Shown in pieces: positions 1-7,048 of a DNA stretch of 7,048 nucleotides (positions are counted from its first letter, which is position 1; each line of letters starts with the position of its first letter). A program made the position numbers and the translations under genes. This stretch comes from Candidatus Zixiibacteriota bacterium (lineage in GTDB: Bacteria; Zixibacteria; MSB-5A5; JAABVY01): positions 1 through 7,048 of the forward strand of contig JAABVY010000125.1 in NCBI GenBank assembly GCA_011777135.1. The letters run 5' to 3'. The notes under the pieces were generated by a model. It had not been told where the DNA came from and did not search any database. It saw only the letters and a program-made list of their open reading frames with translations.

Positions 1-1
1 C

Positions 2-475
2 AAATATCTGGACAAATTCAGCCAGGTCAGCAGCATGCTCTCGGATAACGGCATCCTGCATCGTGCCAACCTGATCTTCAATCATCCCGGCGAAACACAG
101 AAGAGCCTTGAAGAGACATTCACATTCATAGACAAAGAGCTTACCAGGACTGACAGATATCTGATGTGGGCCTCGGCGGAATATATGCATTTTCCTGGAT
201 GCGAAGTTTATTCGAATATGGACTTATTTAAAGAGCGCTTTGGCAGTAAATTCATGGGCGGAGAATGGTGGAAGAAGGAAGAGGATCAATACGGCGCCAG
301 TATTGCCAATGAACCCTCGGCCGATCTATCAGGAGAAAGAGCACAGCTCTGGAACAAAATGTTCATCGAAAGAGACGAAGCCATGAAAGCGGCACTGGCT
401 CCGACCGCATTCAAATTTGCCGCTGCCAAATATTTCCCGGACTGGAAAAATGACCCAAGATTCAGGCAAGATTAG
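2..475 (+). CDS. Radical SAM protein, C-terminal part (5' end outside window)
   Basis: The frame is open from base 2 to the TAG at 473-475, giving 157 residues; the true start lies upstream of the window. The visible part reads NLIFNHPGET followed by an acidic helix (KSLEETFTFID). This is the pattern seen late in the radical SAM barrel, especially in cobalamin-binding radical SAM proteins, where a hydrophobic strand ends in G-x-PGET and is followed by a helix with E-E/D-T-F. A further HFPGCEVY segment resembles the FPGT-x-x-Y motif that follows in that family. The CxxxCxxC cluster motif and any B12-binding domain would lie upstream and cannot be seen, so the substrate and reaction are unknown. 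The tail (KYFPDWKNDPRFRQD) is basic and aromatic and looks like a natural C-terminus. The gene overlaps the following ABC exporter gene by 26 bases, which suggests cotranscription. The radical SAM assignment is fairly secure; the subfamily is inference. Confidence 0.75.
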   Translation, partial: KYLDKFSQVSSMLSDNGILHRANLIFNHPGETQKSLEETFTFIDKELTRTDRYLMWASAEYMHFPGCEVYSNMDLFKERFGSKFMGGEWWKKEEDQYGASIANEPSADLSGERAQLWNKMFIERDEAMKAALAPTAFKFAAAKYFPDWKNDPRFRQD

Positions 476-2210
476 AAGACTTCTGGCTTATCTCAAGCCC
501 TACTGGCTACTGGAGATAATTACTTTTATTGTCATGGCGGCAATTGCAGTGCTGGGAATCGCCGTACCGGCGGCTTTGCAGTATATGATCGATACCCTGA
601 TCCCCTCTATCGCGGCAAGGGCTGGCGAGGCGGTAGAGATACGCCCCGTGATAATCTTCGGCCTTGTGCTGGTGGGAATATATATCGGCCAGTTCCTCCT
701 GGCCTGGCTGCGTGATTATCTGGCCGCATATATCGGGGCAAATATTATAATGAATATGCGCTCCGACCTTTTTATACATGTTGAAAGGCTCTCACTCTCA
801 TTCTTTCAGAGAAGCCAGGTGGGTGAAATTATGTCCCGGGTGCTTTCCGATGTCAACCGTATTCAGGGGCTCTTGACAACAACTCTGTTGGTGTTCTTCA
901 CCAATATCTTCATGCTGATTGCAATAATAGTCTATCTTTTGAATCTGAACTGGTATCTGACATTGGTCAGTCTCATACCTGTGCCCTTCACGATTCTGCT
1001 AACTCATAAATTCGGCAAGCGGCTGCATCAAATTGCCCGCATGCTGCAGGAAAAAATCGCGCATCTCTCAGCGCGCTTGCAGGAAACACTCGTAGCCATC
1101 AAAACGGTCAAGGCCTTCGGGCAGGAAAAACGGGAAAAGAAAAATGTGGATAACGTCATGACCGGGCTTACCGGGCTTTACATAAAAAACAGCGTAGTGA
1201 CTTCTGTCACCACCCAGATTATAAACTTTGTAAGCATGCTGGGACCAATCATTATACTTTCATGGGGAACTTATCTTATCGCTGGCGGCTCCATGCAAAT
1301 TGGCCAGCTGATGGCCTTCTATATCCTGCTTACATATCTTTATTCACCGATCGAGGGCCTCGCACGGATCAATATCGAGGTGCAGTCGGCCATGGCCTCG
1401 GTCAACAGAGTGTATGAATATCTGGATATACCCGCCGCGGTCGAGGAATCTCCTGAACCGGTTGAAATCGAAAAAGCCAGGGGCGAAATTGAATTTAAGA
1501 ATGTTTCCTTCAGCTATGAAACAGGCGGCTTCAAATTCGAAAATCTCAATCTGAAGATCACAGCCGGTGAGAAGATAGCCATAGTTGGACCATCCGGATC
1601 GGGCAAAAGCACGATCATAAATTTGTTGATGCGCTTTTATGATCCACTCTCTGGTGAAATCATGGTAGATGACACAGATTTAAAAAAGCTATCTTTCAAA
1701 TCCCTTCGCGACAATATAGTTCTCGTCGATCAGGAACCGCTGTTATTTCGATCAACAATCTACGAGAATATTGTCTATGGCGTCCCCGATGTACGAGAGG
1801 ACGAGGTAATTAAGGCCACCAAAAATGCCAATATCCATGATTTCATAGAGAGCCTGCCGCAAAAGTATGAAAGCCAGGTGGGTGAACGCGGAGTGACATT
1901 ATCCGGAGGAGAAAAGCAGAGAGTCTGCCTGGCACGTGCAATAATAAGAGACCCGTCAATCCTGATTCTTGATGAAGCAACCTCAGCTCTCGATTCGGTC
2001 TCGGAACAATTGATCCAAGACTCCCTTTCCCGAGTTCTCAAAGATAAGACCGCAATAATGATCGCTCACCGGCTCTCCACAATCCAGCACGCCGACCGCA
2101 TAATTGTCCTGCAGAACGGCAAAATAATCGATCAGGGCACAAGTAAAGAGATTATGCAAAGCTGTGAACTGTATCGCGAACTGGTCGAGAAGCAGCAGAT
2201 ACTACCTTGA
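450..2210 (+). CDS. ABC exporter half-transporter (fused membrane and ATPase domains)
   Basis: The 586-residue protein has the usual length and layout of a homodimeric or heterodimeric type IV (MsbA/BmrA-like) ABC exporter. Six hydrophobic segments lie near residues 20-45, 67-88, 142-164, 168-185, 258-279 and 284-300. The ATPase domain starts near residue 345 with A-loop Tyr356, Walker A GPSGSGKST at 380-388, Q-loop Gln428, signature LSGGEKQ at 484-490, Walker B ILILDE with catalytic Glu509, D-loop SALD at 512-515 and switch His540. No catalytic residue is missing, so it should hydrolyse ATP and export a substrate across the inner membrane. The substrate (lipid, drug or peptide) cannot be read from sequence. 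The ATG at 450 gives MTQDSGKIRRLLAYLKPYW, a normal exporter start. A TTG at 417 would add 11 residues read from the overlapping upstream gene and is less likely. No strong ribosome site precedes 450, so translation may be coupled to the radical SAM gene. Confidence 0.93.
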   Translation: MTQDSGKIRRLLAYLKPYWLLEIITFIVMAAIAVLGIAVPAALQYMIDTLIPSIAARAGEAVEIRPVIIFGLVLVGIYIGQFLLAWLRDYLAAYIGANIIMNMRSDLFIHVERLSLSFFQRSQVGEIMSRVLSDVNRIQGLLTTTLLVFFTNIFMLIAIIVYLLNLNWYLTLVSLIPVPFTILLTHKFGKRLHQIARMLQEKIAHLSARLQETLVAIKTVKAFGQEKREKKNVDNVMTGLTGLYIKNSVVTSVTTQIINFVSMLGPIIILSWGTYLIAGGSMQIGQLMAFYILLTYLYSPIEGLARINIEVQSAMASVNRVYEYLDIPAAVEESPEPVEIEKARGEIEFKNVSFSYETGGFKFENLNLKITAGEKIAIVGPSGSGKSTIINLLMRFYDPLSGEIMVDDTDLKKLSFKSLRDNIVLVDQEPLLFRSTIYENIVYGVPDVREDEVIKATKNANIHDFIESLPQKYESQVGERGVTLSGGEKQRVCLARAIIRDPSILILDEATSALDSVSEQLIQDSLSRVLKDKTAIMIAHRLSTIQHADRIIVLQNGKIIDQGTSKEIMQSCELYRELVEKQQILP

Positions 2211-2251
2211 TATCATGGATAGATCGTTTTGGGAAGTCGGCATCTGAGCAA

Positions 2252-2310
2252 TGTCATCACGAGGAATGAAGCGGCCGGTTTGCGGCCGCTGAATGACGTG
2301 GTAATCTCCT
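2252..2310 (+). repeat. Dispersed intergenic repeat, left arm
   Basis: The arm begins TGTCATCACGAGGAATGAAG and ends GTGGTAATCTCCT. It resembles a family of short intergenic repeats seen in many bacterial genomes (TGTCATTGCGAGGAGCGAAGC...GTGGCAATCTC). The known family is recalled from general experience, not from a search. Its middle carries a GC-rich hairpin. A shorter copy in the opposite orientation lies at 2428-2454, so the two form an imperfect inverted pair. Confidence 0.6.
2270..2290. repeat. Perfect hairpin inside left repeat arm
   Basis: Arm AGCGGCCG (2270-2277) and arm CGGCCGCT (2283-2290) are exact reverse complements around a five-base loop GTTTG. The 8-bp stem is almost all G-C. 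Outer bases GTCAT (2253-2257) and ATGAC (2293-2297) can also pair, with an asymmetric internal loop. It is not followed by a T-run, so it does not look like an intrinsic terminator, although it could stabilise the 3' end of the exporter transcript. Confidence 0.7.
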
Positions 2311-2376
2311 CAGTAAATACAAGAGAAACACCATCCCCTATTTCTTGTTACCTAAATGAGGTTATCTATTATATGG

Positions 2377-2405
2377 TTGCAATTCTAATATCCATAACTT
2401 ATCAT
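2377..2405 (+). promoter_or_regulatory. Possible sigma70-type promoter for mutAB-meaB
   Basis: TTGCAA at 2377-2382 and TATCAT at 2400-2405 are separated by exactly 17 bases in an AT-rich stretch. They match the TTGACA and TATAAT consensus at four and five of six positions. Transcription would start near 2412 and leave a leader of roughly 85 bases before mutA. The right repeat arm would then fall inside that leader. AT-rich DNA gives such matches by chance, so this is a prediction only. Confidence 0.4.
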
Positions 2406-2427
2406 TCTCGAATAGCACGCGTACGAA

Positions 2428-2454
2428 GAGATTTTTCGCTGCGCTCAGAATGAC
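2428..2454 (-). repeat. Dispersed intergenic repeat, right arm (inverted copy)
   Basis: Read on the - strand this is GTCATTCTGAGCGCAGCG followed by AAAAATCTC. That is close to the widespread GTCATTCTGAGCG-AAGCGAAGAATCTC intergenic repeat. It shares the GTCAT start, the GAG core, the GCG block and the AATCTC end with the left arm at 2252-2310, but lacks the hairpin insert. The opposite orientation makes the pair a possible remnant of a small non-autonomous element or of two independent insertions. Confidence 0.6.
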
Positions 2455-2481
2455 TGTTTTTAAGCCGTCAACCTTGATTTT

Positions 2482-2487
2482 GAGGTG
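2482..2487 (+). promoter_or_regulatory. Ribosome binding site of mutA
   Basis: GAGGTG lies eight bases before the ATG at 2496. A TAG in the same frame at 2490-2492 rules out any earlier start, so this site and the ATG at 2496 fix the N-terminus of MutA. Confidence 0.8.
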
Positions 2488-2495
2488 CTTAGTTT

Positions 2496-4652
2496 ATGAA
2501 AGCCGATGATGATATAAAATCCGGCCCGGAACCGGCAAAAGGCAGAATGTTTGGTAAATTCGAACCACATTCATATGAAGAATGGGTAGCTGAGGCGAAA
2601 AGAGTACTGAAGGGTATACCGCTTGAAAAGAAGCTGTTCACCGAAACTGTCGAGGGTATAACCTTAAGACCGATCTATCATAAGGATGATATTGCAAATA
2701 TACCTCATGTAAATGCTCCCTCGGGATTTCCTCCATATATTCGCGGCAATAACGTTTTATACCGCGATTCCAAAGCATGGGAAATTGCCCAGGAAATTAA
2801 ATATCCGGATATTACAGCATTCAATAGCGCCCTGCGGCATGATCTCAAACGCGGCCTGACAGCAATTACCATTCCTATGGATACTGCGACAAAGCTCGGT
2901 CTTGATCTGGAAAACAGTCAAAATGTCATCGTCGGTGATGAGGGCCTCTCTGTTCTGTCATTCGATGATTTCGAGAAAGCGTTTGATGATATCGACCTGG
3001 CAAAATCCCCCCTCTTCATAGACTGCGGCATCAGCGGCTTGCCTCTGCTCGGATTTTATGTCAAGCTGGCAAAGAAGCAGAATGTTGATCTAAGCGAATT
3101 ACGCGGATCGATCGGGATGGATCCGATCGGGCTTCTGGCTTCCAATGGCAAGCTACCAATTGATATCGAGTCTCTTTATGATGAATTGGCCGATATGACC
3201 GGCTGGTCATCAGAGCATACACCCAAACTTGGCACAATTCAAATCCACGGCGAGACTTACAATAATGGCGGCGCCAGCGCTGTGCAGGAACTTGCATATG
3301 TCCTGTCTACTGCTGTTGAATACATGCGTGCCCTTGACAAACGTAACATCGACCCCGGGAAATGTGTCCCGCATTTTAGATTCAGCTTCGGCATGGGATC
3401 CAACTTCTTCATGGAGATTTCCAAACTACGCGCAGCAAGGTTGCTTTGGAACAAAATTACCGAAAAGTGCGGGGTTCCTGAAGATCCACGCAAGATGTAC
3501 ATTCACTCCAGGACTTCGAATTATACCAAGACATATTATGATCCATATGTCAATATGCTCCGTGCAACCATTGAGACATTCTCAGCTATAGCGGGCGGGG
3601 CCGAGAGCATACACACGGCGACATTCGATGAGCAAATTCGACCTTCCGATGAATTCGCCCGGCGAATTGCCAGAAATGTCCAGCTAATCCTGAAAGAGGA
3701 GTCGCATCTTGACCGGATCATGGACCCCGCCGGGGGATCATGGTATGTCGAGCATCTTACCAATGATATAGCCGAAGCAGCTTGGAAAGAATTTACGCAA
3801 ATCGAAAAGATGGGCGGTATGTATAAGGCTCTGCTCGATGGCTACCCGCAAGCAGAGGTAGCGAAGGTCGCTGAAGAAAGAACCAATAATTATACTTTCA
3901 GAAAAAACACGATTGTCGGCATAAATAAATATCCAAATCCTGATGAAGAAAGGCTCAACCCGCATCCATTTGATTATGTCGAGTTCAAGAAGACAAGGAT
4001 TGAAGATCTAAAGAAAATCAAGAATTCAATCAGTCAAAACATTCGTGAAAAAGTCAGCAAAAAGGCAAAGGAGACCTCGTTCACCGAAGCTGCGATCGAT
4101 GCTGCTGATATCGGTCTTCCGGTTCCAGATATTGTGGGCATTATAAGAGAGGATAAGCAACCTTCTGCCTCAATAACTCCGATCCCAAAACTTCGCGCCT
4201 CGGAGCATTATGAAAAATTGCGTCAGGCTGTTGAAAAACACCGTGAGGAAAGAGGCAATCTGAAGGTCTTCATGGCCACCCTCGGGCCTGCTCGCAAATA
4301 TATGCCCCGCCTTGATTTCTCGGCTTCATTCTTTGAAGTTGGCGGTTTTGAGGTGATCAGAACTATGGGTTTTGACAGCCCTGAAGATACTGCCAATGCT
4401 GCATTTGAGGAGGATGCCAATATTATCATAATCTGCGGTCTTGATGCTTCCTATCCGGAAATAGCGCCGGTTACAGCATCAATGGTGAAAAAGAAGAAGC
4501 CGGATGCGATTGTAATCATGGCCGGACTGCCCCCTGATGAAGGGTTAAAGAAGAAATATAAGGCTGCCGGTGTCGATCAGTTCATACATCTAAAATCAAA
4601 TGTTCTCCAGACGCTGACAGAAATAGCCTCCAGATTGGGGGTGACATTATGA
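2496..4652 (+). CDS. mutA: Methylmalonyl-CoA mutase small (beta) subunit
   Basis: This 718-residue protein is homologous along its length to the large subunit encoded next door, and it has the features of the non-catalytic small subunit of adenosylcobalamin-dependent methylmalonyl-CoA mutase. A TIM-barrel domain covers about residues 30-480, including SGFPPYIRG (76-84), GGASAVQELAYVL (258-270) and DPAGGSWYVE (410-419). A linker is followed by a degenerate B12-type domain at about 587-718. Aligned by eye with MutB, the active-site residues are lost: Arg85 becomes Lys93, Tyr92 becomes Glu100, Arg210 becomes Asn217 and His247 becomes Thr254. In the cobalamin motif, Lys602, Asp606 and His608 become Thr595, Ala599 and Lys601. 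It therefore should not bind cofactor or catalyse, but should pair with MutB in the cytoplasm. It is longer than the roughly 640-residue actinobacterial MutA as I recall it. Its stop overlaps the mutB start by ATGA. Confident. Confidence 0.95.
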   Translation: MKADDDIKSGPEPAKGRMFGKFEPHSYEEWVAEAKRVLKGIPLEKKLFTETVEGITLRPIYHKDDIANIPHVNAPSGFPPYIRGNNVLYRDSKAWEIAQEIKYPDITAFNSALRHDLKRGLTAITIPMDTATKLGLDLENSQNVIVGDEGLSVLSFDDFEKAFDDIDLAKSPLFIDCGISGLPLLGFYVKLAKKQNVDLSELRGSIGMDPIGLLASNGKLPIDIESLYDELADMTGWSSEHTPKLGTIQIHGETYNNGGASAVQELAYVLSTAVEYMRALDKRNIDPGKCVPHFRFSFGMGSNFFMEISKLRAARLLWNKITEKCGVPEDPRKMYIHSRTSNYTKTYYDPYVNMLRATIETFSAIAGGAESIHTATFDEQIRPSDEFARRIARNVQLILKEESHLDRIMDPAGGSWYVEHLTNDIAEAAWKEFTQIEKMGGMYKALLDGYPQAEVAKVAEERTNNYTFRKNTIVGINKYPNPDEERLNPHPFDYVEFKKTRIEDLKKIKNSISQNIREKVSKKAKETSFTEAAIDAADIGLPVPDIVGIIREDKQPSASITPIPKLRASEHYEKLRQAVEKHREERGNLKVFMATLGPARKYMPRLDFSASFFEVGGFEVIRTMGFDSPEDTANAAFEEDANIIIICGLDASYPEIAPVTASMVKKKKPDAIVIMAGLPPDEGLKKKYKAAGVDQFIHLKSNVLQTLTEIASRLGVTL
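4637..4644 (+). promoter_or_regulatory. Ribosome binding site of mutB within mutA end
   Basis: A G-rich GGGGGTGA lies inside the last codons of mutA, with seven bases between the G-run and the ATG at 4649. Together with the ATGA stop/start overlap (4649-4652) it supports this start and points to coupled translation of the two subunits. Confidence 0.7.
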
Positions 4653-6826
4653 GCCGCATACCGGATTTTTCATCAATGGAATTTGGCAAAACCAGGCCCT
4701 CAGTAGACTTTGAAAGCTGGAAAAAACATGTTGAAGAAAAATCAGGTAAGAGGCTTGATGAGCTTGTGTGGCAAACGATGGAAATGATCGATGTTCGCCC
4801 GCTGTATATGAAAAAAGACATCGAAGAATATGAGCATCTGGATTATACCGCGGGTCTTCCCCCATTCTTGCGGGGACCATATGCTACAATGTACATAATG
4901 CGTCCCTGGACAGTTCGCCAATACGCCGGGTTTTCGACTGCCGAGCAATCCAATGCATTCTATCGCAGAAATCTTGCGGCCGGACAACGAGGGCTTTCGG
5001 TGGCATTCGATCTGGCAACCCATCGAGGCTATGATTCCGATCATCCCCGTGTGGTCAGCGATGTCGGCATGGCCGGGGTAGCGATAGATTCCATCCTGGA
5101 CATGAAAATCCTCTTTGATGGAATTCCACTTGATAAAATGTCAGTTTCTATGACAATGAATGGCGCGGTGCTTCCGGTCATGGCCTTCTATATTGTAACC
5201 GCCCTCGAACAGGGTGCAACAATGGACCAGCTGACCGGCACAATCCAGAATGATATCTTGAAAGAATATATGGTCAGGAATACATATATCTATCCTCCCA
5301 GACATTCCATGAAAATAATCGGGGACATTATCGCCTTTACATCAGAAAATATGCCCAAATTCAACAGCGTCTCGATCTCCGGATACCATATGCAGGAAGC
5401 CGGGGCAACCGCTGACCTGGAAATGGCTTACACCCTGGCGGATGGTCTGGAATATGTTCGCACCGGTTTGAATGCCGGACTGACAATCGACCAATTTGGC
5501 CCCAGGTTGTCATTTTTCTGGGGTATTGGAATGAACTACTTCATGGAGGTTGCCAAGATGCGTGCAGCGCGTCTTCTCTGGGCCAAGCTGATGAAACAGT
5601 TCAACCCGAAAAATCCTAAATCTATGATGCTACGCACACATTGCCAGACCTCGGGATGGAGCCTGACCGAACAGGATCCATTCAATAATGTCACCCGCAC
5701 CTGCATCGAGGCTATGGCGGCAGCATTGGGTCATACCCAGAGTCTGCATACAAATGCATTGGACGAGGCCATCGCGTTGCCGACCGATTTTAGCGCGCGA
5801 ATAGCCAGAAATACGCAGCTATTCCTGCAGGAGGAAACCGGAATCTGCAATGTAATCGATCCCTGGGGCGGATCGTATTATGTCGAATACTTGACCGATG
5901 CGCTGGCTCGCAAGGCCTGGTCGCATATTCAGGAGGTCGAAGAATTGGGCGGTATGGCCAAAGCGATTGAGAGCGGCCTGCCAAAGATGCGTATCGAGGA
6001 GGCCTCGGCGCGCAGGCAGGCACATATAGATTCGGGCGCAGAATCGATCATCGGCACCAATAAATACCGCCTTCAGAAGGAAGAACCAATTGATATTCTG
6101 GAGGTTGATACGGAGGTTGTCCGTCAGCAGCAAATCGAACGCCTGGAAAAACTAAGGTCCGAGCGGAATGAGGATGAGGTCCAAAGTGCCCTGGATGCCC
6201 TGACCCGATGCGCCGAAACCGGTGAGGGCAATCTTCTTGCGTTCTCAGTCGAGGCCGCAAGAGTGCGCGCCAGCCTGGGCGAGATAAGTCATGCGCTGGA
6301 AAATGTTTGGGGACGGCATAAAGCCGAACCGAGAATTATTTCCGGAGTCTATGGTTCTGAATATTCCGGGAGCGATATTATCAGGGAAGTCCGTAAAATG
6401 TCAGATGATTTCGAAAAATCGGAGGGGCGTCGTCCCAGAATTCTTATAGCCAAGATGGGTCAGGATGGTCATGACCGCGGCGCAAAGGTGATCGCAACCG
6501 CCTTTGCCGATCTTGGATTTGATGTCGATATCGGTCCGCTCTTCCAAACCCCGGACGAAACTGCCCGTCAGGCTGCCGAAAATGATGTCCATATAATCGG
6601 CATGAGTTCGCTGGCAGCCGGACACAAGACCTTACTGCCAAAACTGGTTGAGGAGCTCAAGAGGCTGAATCGCGACGATATTATGATTGTGGTCGGCGGG
6701 GTGATTCCTGCTCAGGATTACGATTTTCTATATGAGCATGGCGCGGACGCCATATTTGGGCCAGGCACGGTTATCCCTGTAGCAGCAAGAGAGGTTTTGC
6801 AGAAGCTGATAAGTACCGATAATTGA
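4649..6826 (+). CDS. mutB: Methylmalonyl-CoA mutase large (alpha, catalytic) subunit
   Basis: The 725-residue product has the full length of catalytic MutB, which interconverts (R)-methylmalonyl-CoA and succinyl-CoA by a radical rearrangement with adenosylcobalamin. The N-terminal TIM barrel contains TMYIMRPWTVRQYAGFSTAE (80-99). Numbering from the Propionibacterium enzyme, its substrate and catalytic residues map to Tyr78, Arg85, Tyr92, Arg210 and His247 (ISGYHMQEAG, 243-252). A linker at about 480-595 leads to the C-terminal cobalamin domain, where AKMGQDGHDRG (601-611) supplies Lys602, Asp606 and the cobalt-ligating His608 of the DxHxxG motif. Further B12-domain elements are GMSSLAAGH (651-659) and VVGGVIP (681-687). 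No key residue is missing, so the enzyme should be active. Methylmalonyl-CoA mutase is preferred over isobutyryl-CoA or ethylmalonyl-CoA mutases because of the adjacent mutA and the conserved Tyr/Arg pair. It acts in propionate catabolism or in succinate-to-propionate formation; the window does not say which direction. Confidence 0.97.
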   Translation: MSRIPDFSSMEFGKTRPSVDFESWKKHVEEKSGKRLDELVWQTMEMIDVRPLYMKKDIEEYEHLDYTAGLPPFLRGPYATMYIMRPWTVRQYAGFSTAEQSNAFYRRNLAAGQRGLSVAFDLATHRGYDSDHPRVVSDVGMAGVAIDSILDMKILFDGIPLDKMSVSMTMNGAVLPVMAFYIVTALEQGATMDQLTGTIQNDILKEYMVRNTYIYPPRHSMKIIGDIIAFTSENMPKFNSVSISGYHMQEAGATADLEMAYTLADGLEYVRTGLNAGLTIDQFGPRLSFFWGIGMNYFMEVAKMRAARLLWAKLMKQFNPKNPKSMMLRTHCQTSGWSLTEQDPFNNVTRTCIEAMAAALGHTQSLHTNALDEAIALPTDFSARIARNTQLFLQEETGICNVIDPWGGSYYVEYLTDALARKAWSHIQEVEELGGMAKAIESGLPKMRIEEASARRQAHIDSGAESIIGTNKYRLQKEEPIDILEVDTEVVRQQQIERLEKLRSERNEDEVQSALDALTRCAETGEGNLLAFSVEAARVRASLGEISHALENVWGRHKAEPRIISGVYGSEYSGSDIIREVRKMSDDFEKSEGRRPRILIAKMGQDGHDRGAKVIATAFADLGFDVDIGPLFQTPDETARQAAENDVHIIGMSSLAAGHKTLLPKLVEELKRLNRDDIMIVVGGVIPAQDYDFLYEHGADAIFGPGTVIPVAAREVLQKLISTDN

Positions 6827-6842
6827 TTAAAAGAGAATAAAT

Positions 6843-7048
6843 TTGGCAGAAGAAAAAAACCGCAAAAAGCAGAAAAAGACAAAGCCTTCGGCTCTTAATA
6901 TAGTTAAGGGCGTGGAGGGTGGCCGTCAGGAATCAGCCTCTCCGGGAAAATCCGACCGACGTCATGGACGCCAAATGTCCACAGGTGAATACGTTAAAGG
7001 GATTTTGGATGGCGATCGGACAATTCTGGGAAAGGCCATAACACTGAT
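6843..7048 (+). CDS. meaB: MeaB/ArgK-type GTPase, N-terminal part (3' end outside window)
   Basis: An open frame follows mutB after 16 bases and runs off the window. Its end reads YVKGILDGDRTILGKAITL, the characteristic start of MeaB/ArgK G proteins (V-x-G-x-L-x-GDR-x-x-L-x-AITL). MeaB binds methylmalonyl-CoA mutase, gates adenosylcobalamin delivery and protects the enzyme from inactivation, which fits its position after mutAB. The G1 (Walker A) and other GTPase motifs lie beyond the window and cannot be checked. The start is uncertain. TTG at 6843 has a weak AAGAGA site at 6831-6836 and adds a basic 44-residue leader (KNRKKQKKTK, then SALNIVKGVEGG). ATG at 6975 would give a short leader, MSTGEYVKG. 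TTG is favoured because the leader reads as coding and starts close behind mutB. The frame has a TAA at 6828-6830, so it cannot begin earlier than 6831. Confidence 0.82.
   Translation, partial: MAEEKNRKKQKKTKPSALNIVKGVEGGRQESASPGKSDRRHGRQMSTGEYVKGILDGDRTILGKAITL

Larger units (their letters stand above)
2211..2495. other. Intergenic region between exporter and mut operon
   Basis: These 285 bases separate the two transcription units. I see no convincing gene. A 74-codon frame exists at 2229-2453, but it begins with TTG, lacks a ribosome site and is largely made of repeat sequence. The stretch holds a left repeat arm with a hairpin, an AT-rich centre with a plausible promoter, a right repeat arm in the opposite orientation, and finally the mutA ribosome site. 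No hairpin followed by a T-run, as expected of an intrinsic terminator, is evident directly after the exporter stop. Confidence 0.8.

Noticed and set aside
417..449. TTG at 417 as the start of the exporter.
   Set aside because: The extra 11 residues come from sequence already used by the overlapping gene, and the ATG at 450 gives a normal exporter N-terminus.
2208..2240. An intrinsic terminator after the exporter stop.
   Set aside because: The only T-run (TTTT at 2227-2230) is not preceded by a stable GC-rich stem.
2229..2453. A 74-codon + strand reading frame between the exporter and mutA.
   Set aside because: It starts with TTG, has no ribosome site, and its sequence at both ends is the dispersed repeat, which often creates spurious short frames. 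Its product resembles no protein I recognise.
2406..2495. A cobalamin riboswitch in the mutA leader, expected as a possibility before a B12-dependent enzyme.
   Set aside because: I see no B12-box-like sequence (such as GCCACTG) and the leader is only about 85 bases, too short for the usual element.
4582..5044. Several antisense reading frames over the mutA/mutB junction.
   Set aside because: They are antisense to strongly conserved mutase sequence, overlap each other in different frames, and have compositions that look random.

Overview
The window is bacterial and gene-dense, with every gene on the + strand. It holds the 3' end of a radical SAM protein gene, a complete ABC exporter gene, one 285-base intergenic region, and then a compact methylmalonyl-CoA mutase operon (mutA, mutB and the 5' end of meaB). 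GC content looks moderate by eye. The heteromeric mutase (separate small and large subunits) and a spacer repeat of the common 'GTCATTCTGAGCG...AATCTC' type suggest an uncultured Gram-negative-like lineage, for example in the wider FCB/Zixibacteria-like group. That placement is an impression, not something the window proves.

Layout. Bases 2-475 encode the C-terminal 157 residues of a radical SAM protein, with the NHPGET motif near the end of the barrel. Its stop lies inside the next gene, which runs from an ATG at 450 to 2210 and encodes a 586-residue half-type ABC exporter with all nucleotide-binding motifs intact. These two genes overlap by 26 bases and are probably cotranscribed. Bases 2211-2495 contain no convincing gene. 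They carry two oppositely oriented copies of a dispersed-repeat sequence, a strong small hairpin, and a plausible sigma70-type promoter lying between the two copies.

The second unit starts at 2496. mutA (718 residues) is the catalytically degenerate small subunit of adenosylcobalamin-dependent methylmalonyl-CoA mutase. mutB (725 residues) is the catalytic large subunit, with every expected substrate and cobalamin residue present. The two overlap by ATGA, as expected for two subunits of one complex. Sixteen bases after mutB, a reading frame begins that matches the N-terminal part of MeaB/ArgK, the G-protein chaperone of the mutase; it runs off the window end. Together these genes interconvert (R)-methylmalonyl-CoA and succinyl-CoA, and so serve propionate breakdown or propionate formation, with MeaB loading and protecting the cofactor.

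I found no sign of an undescribed system. The observations most worth a second look are the repeat pair that brackets the likely mut promoter, the full-length but inactivated MutA, and the TTG start with a basic N-terminal extension proposed for MeaB.
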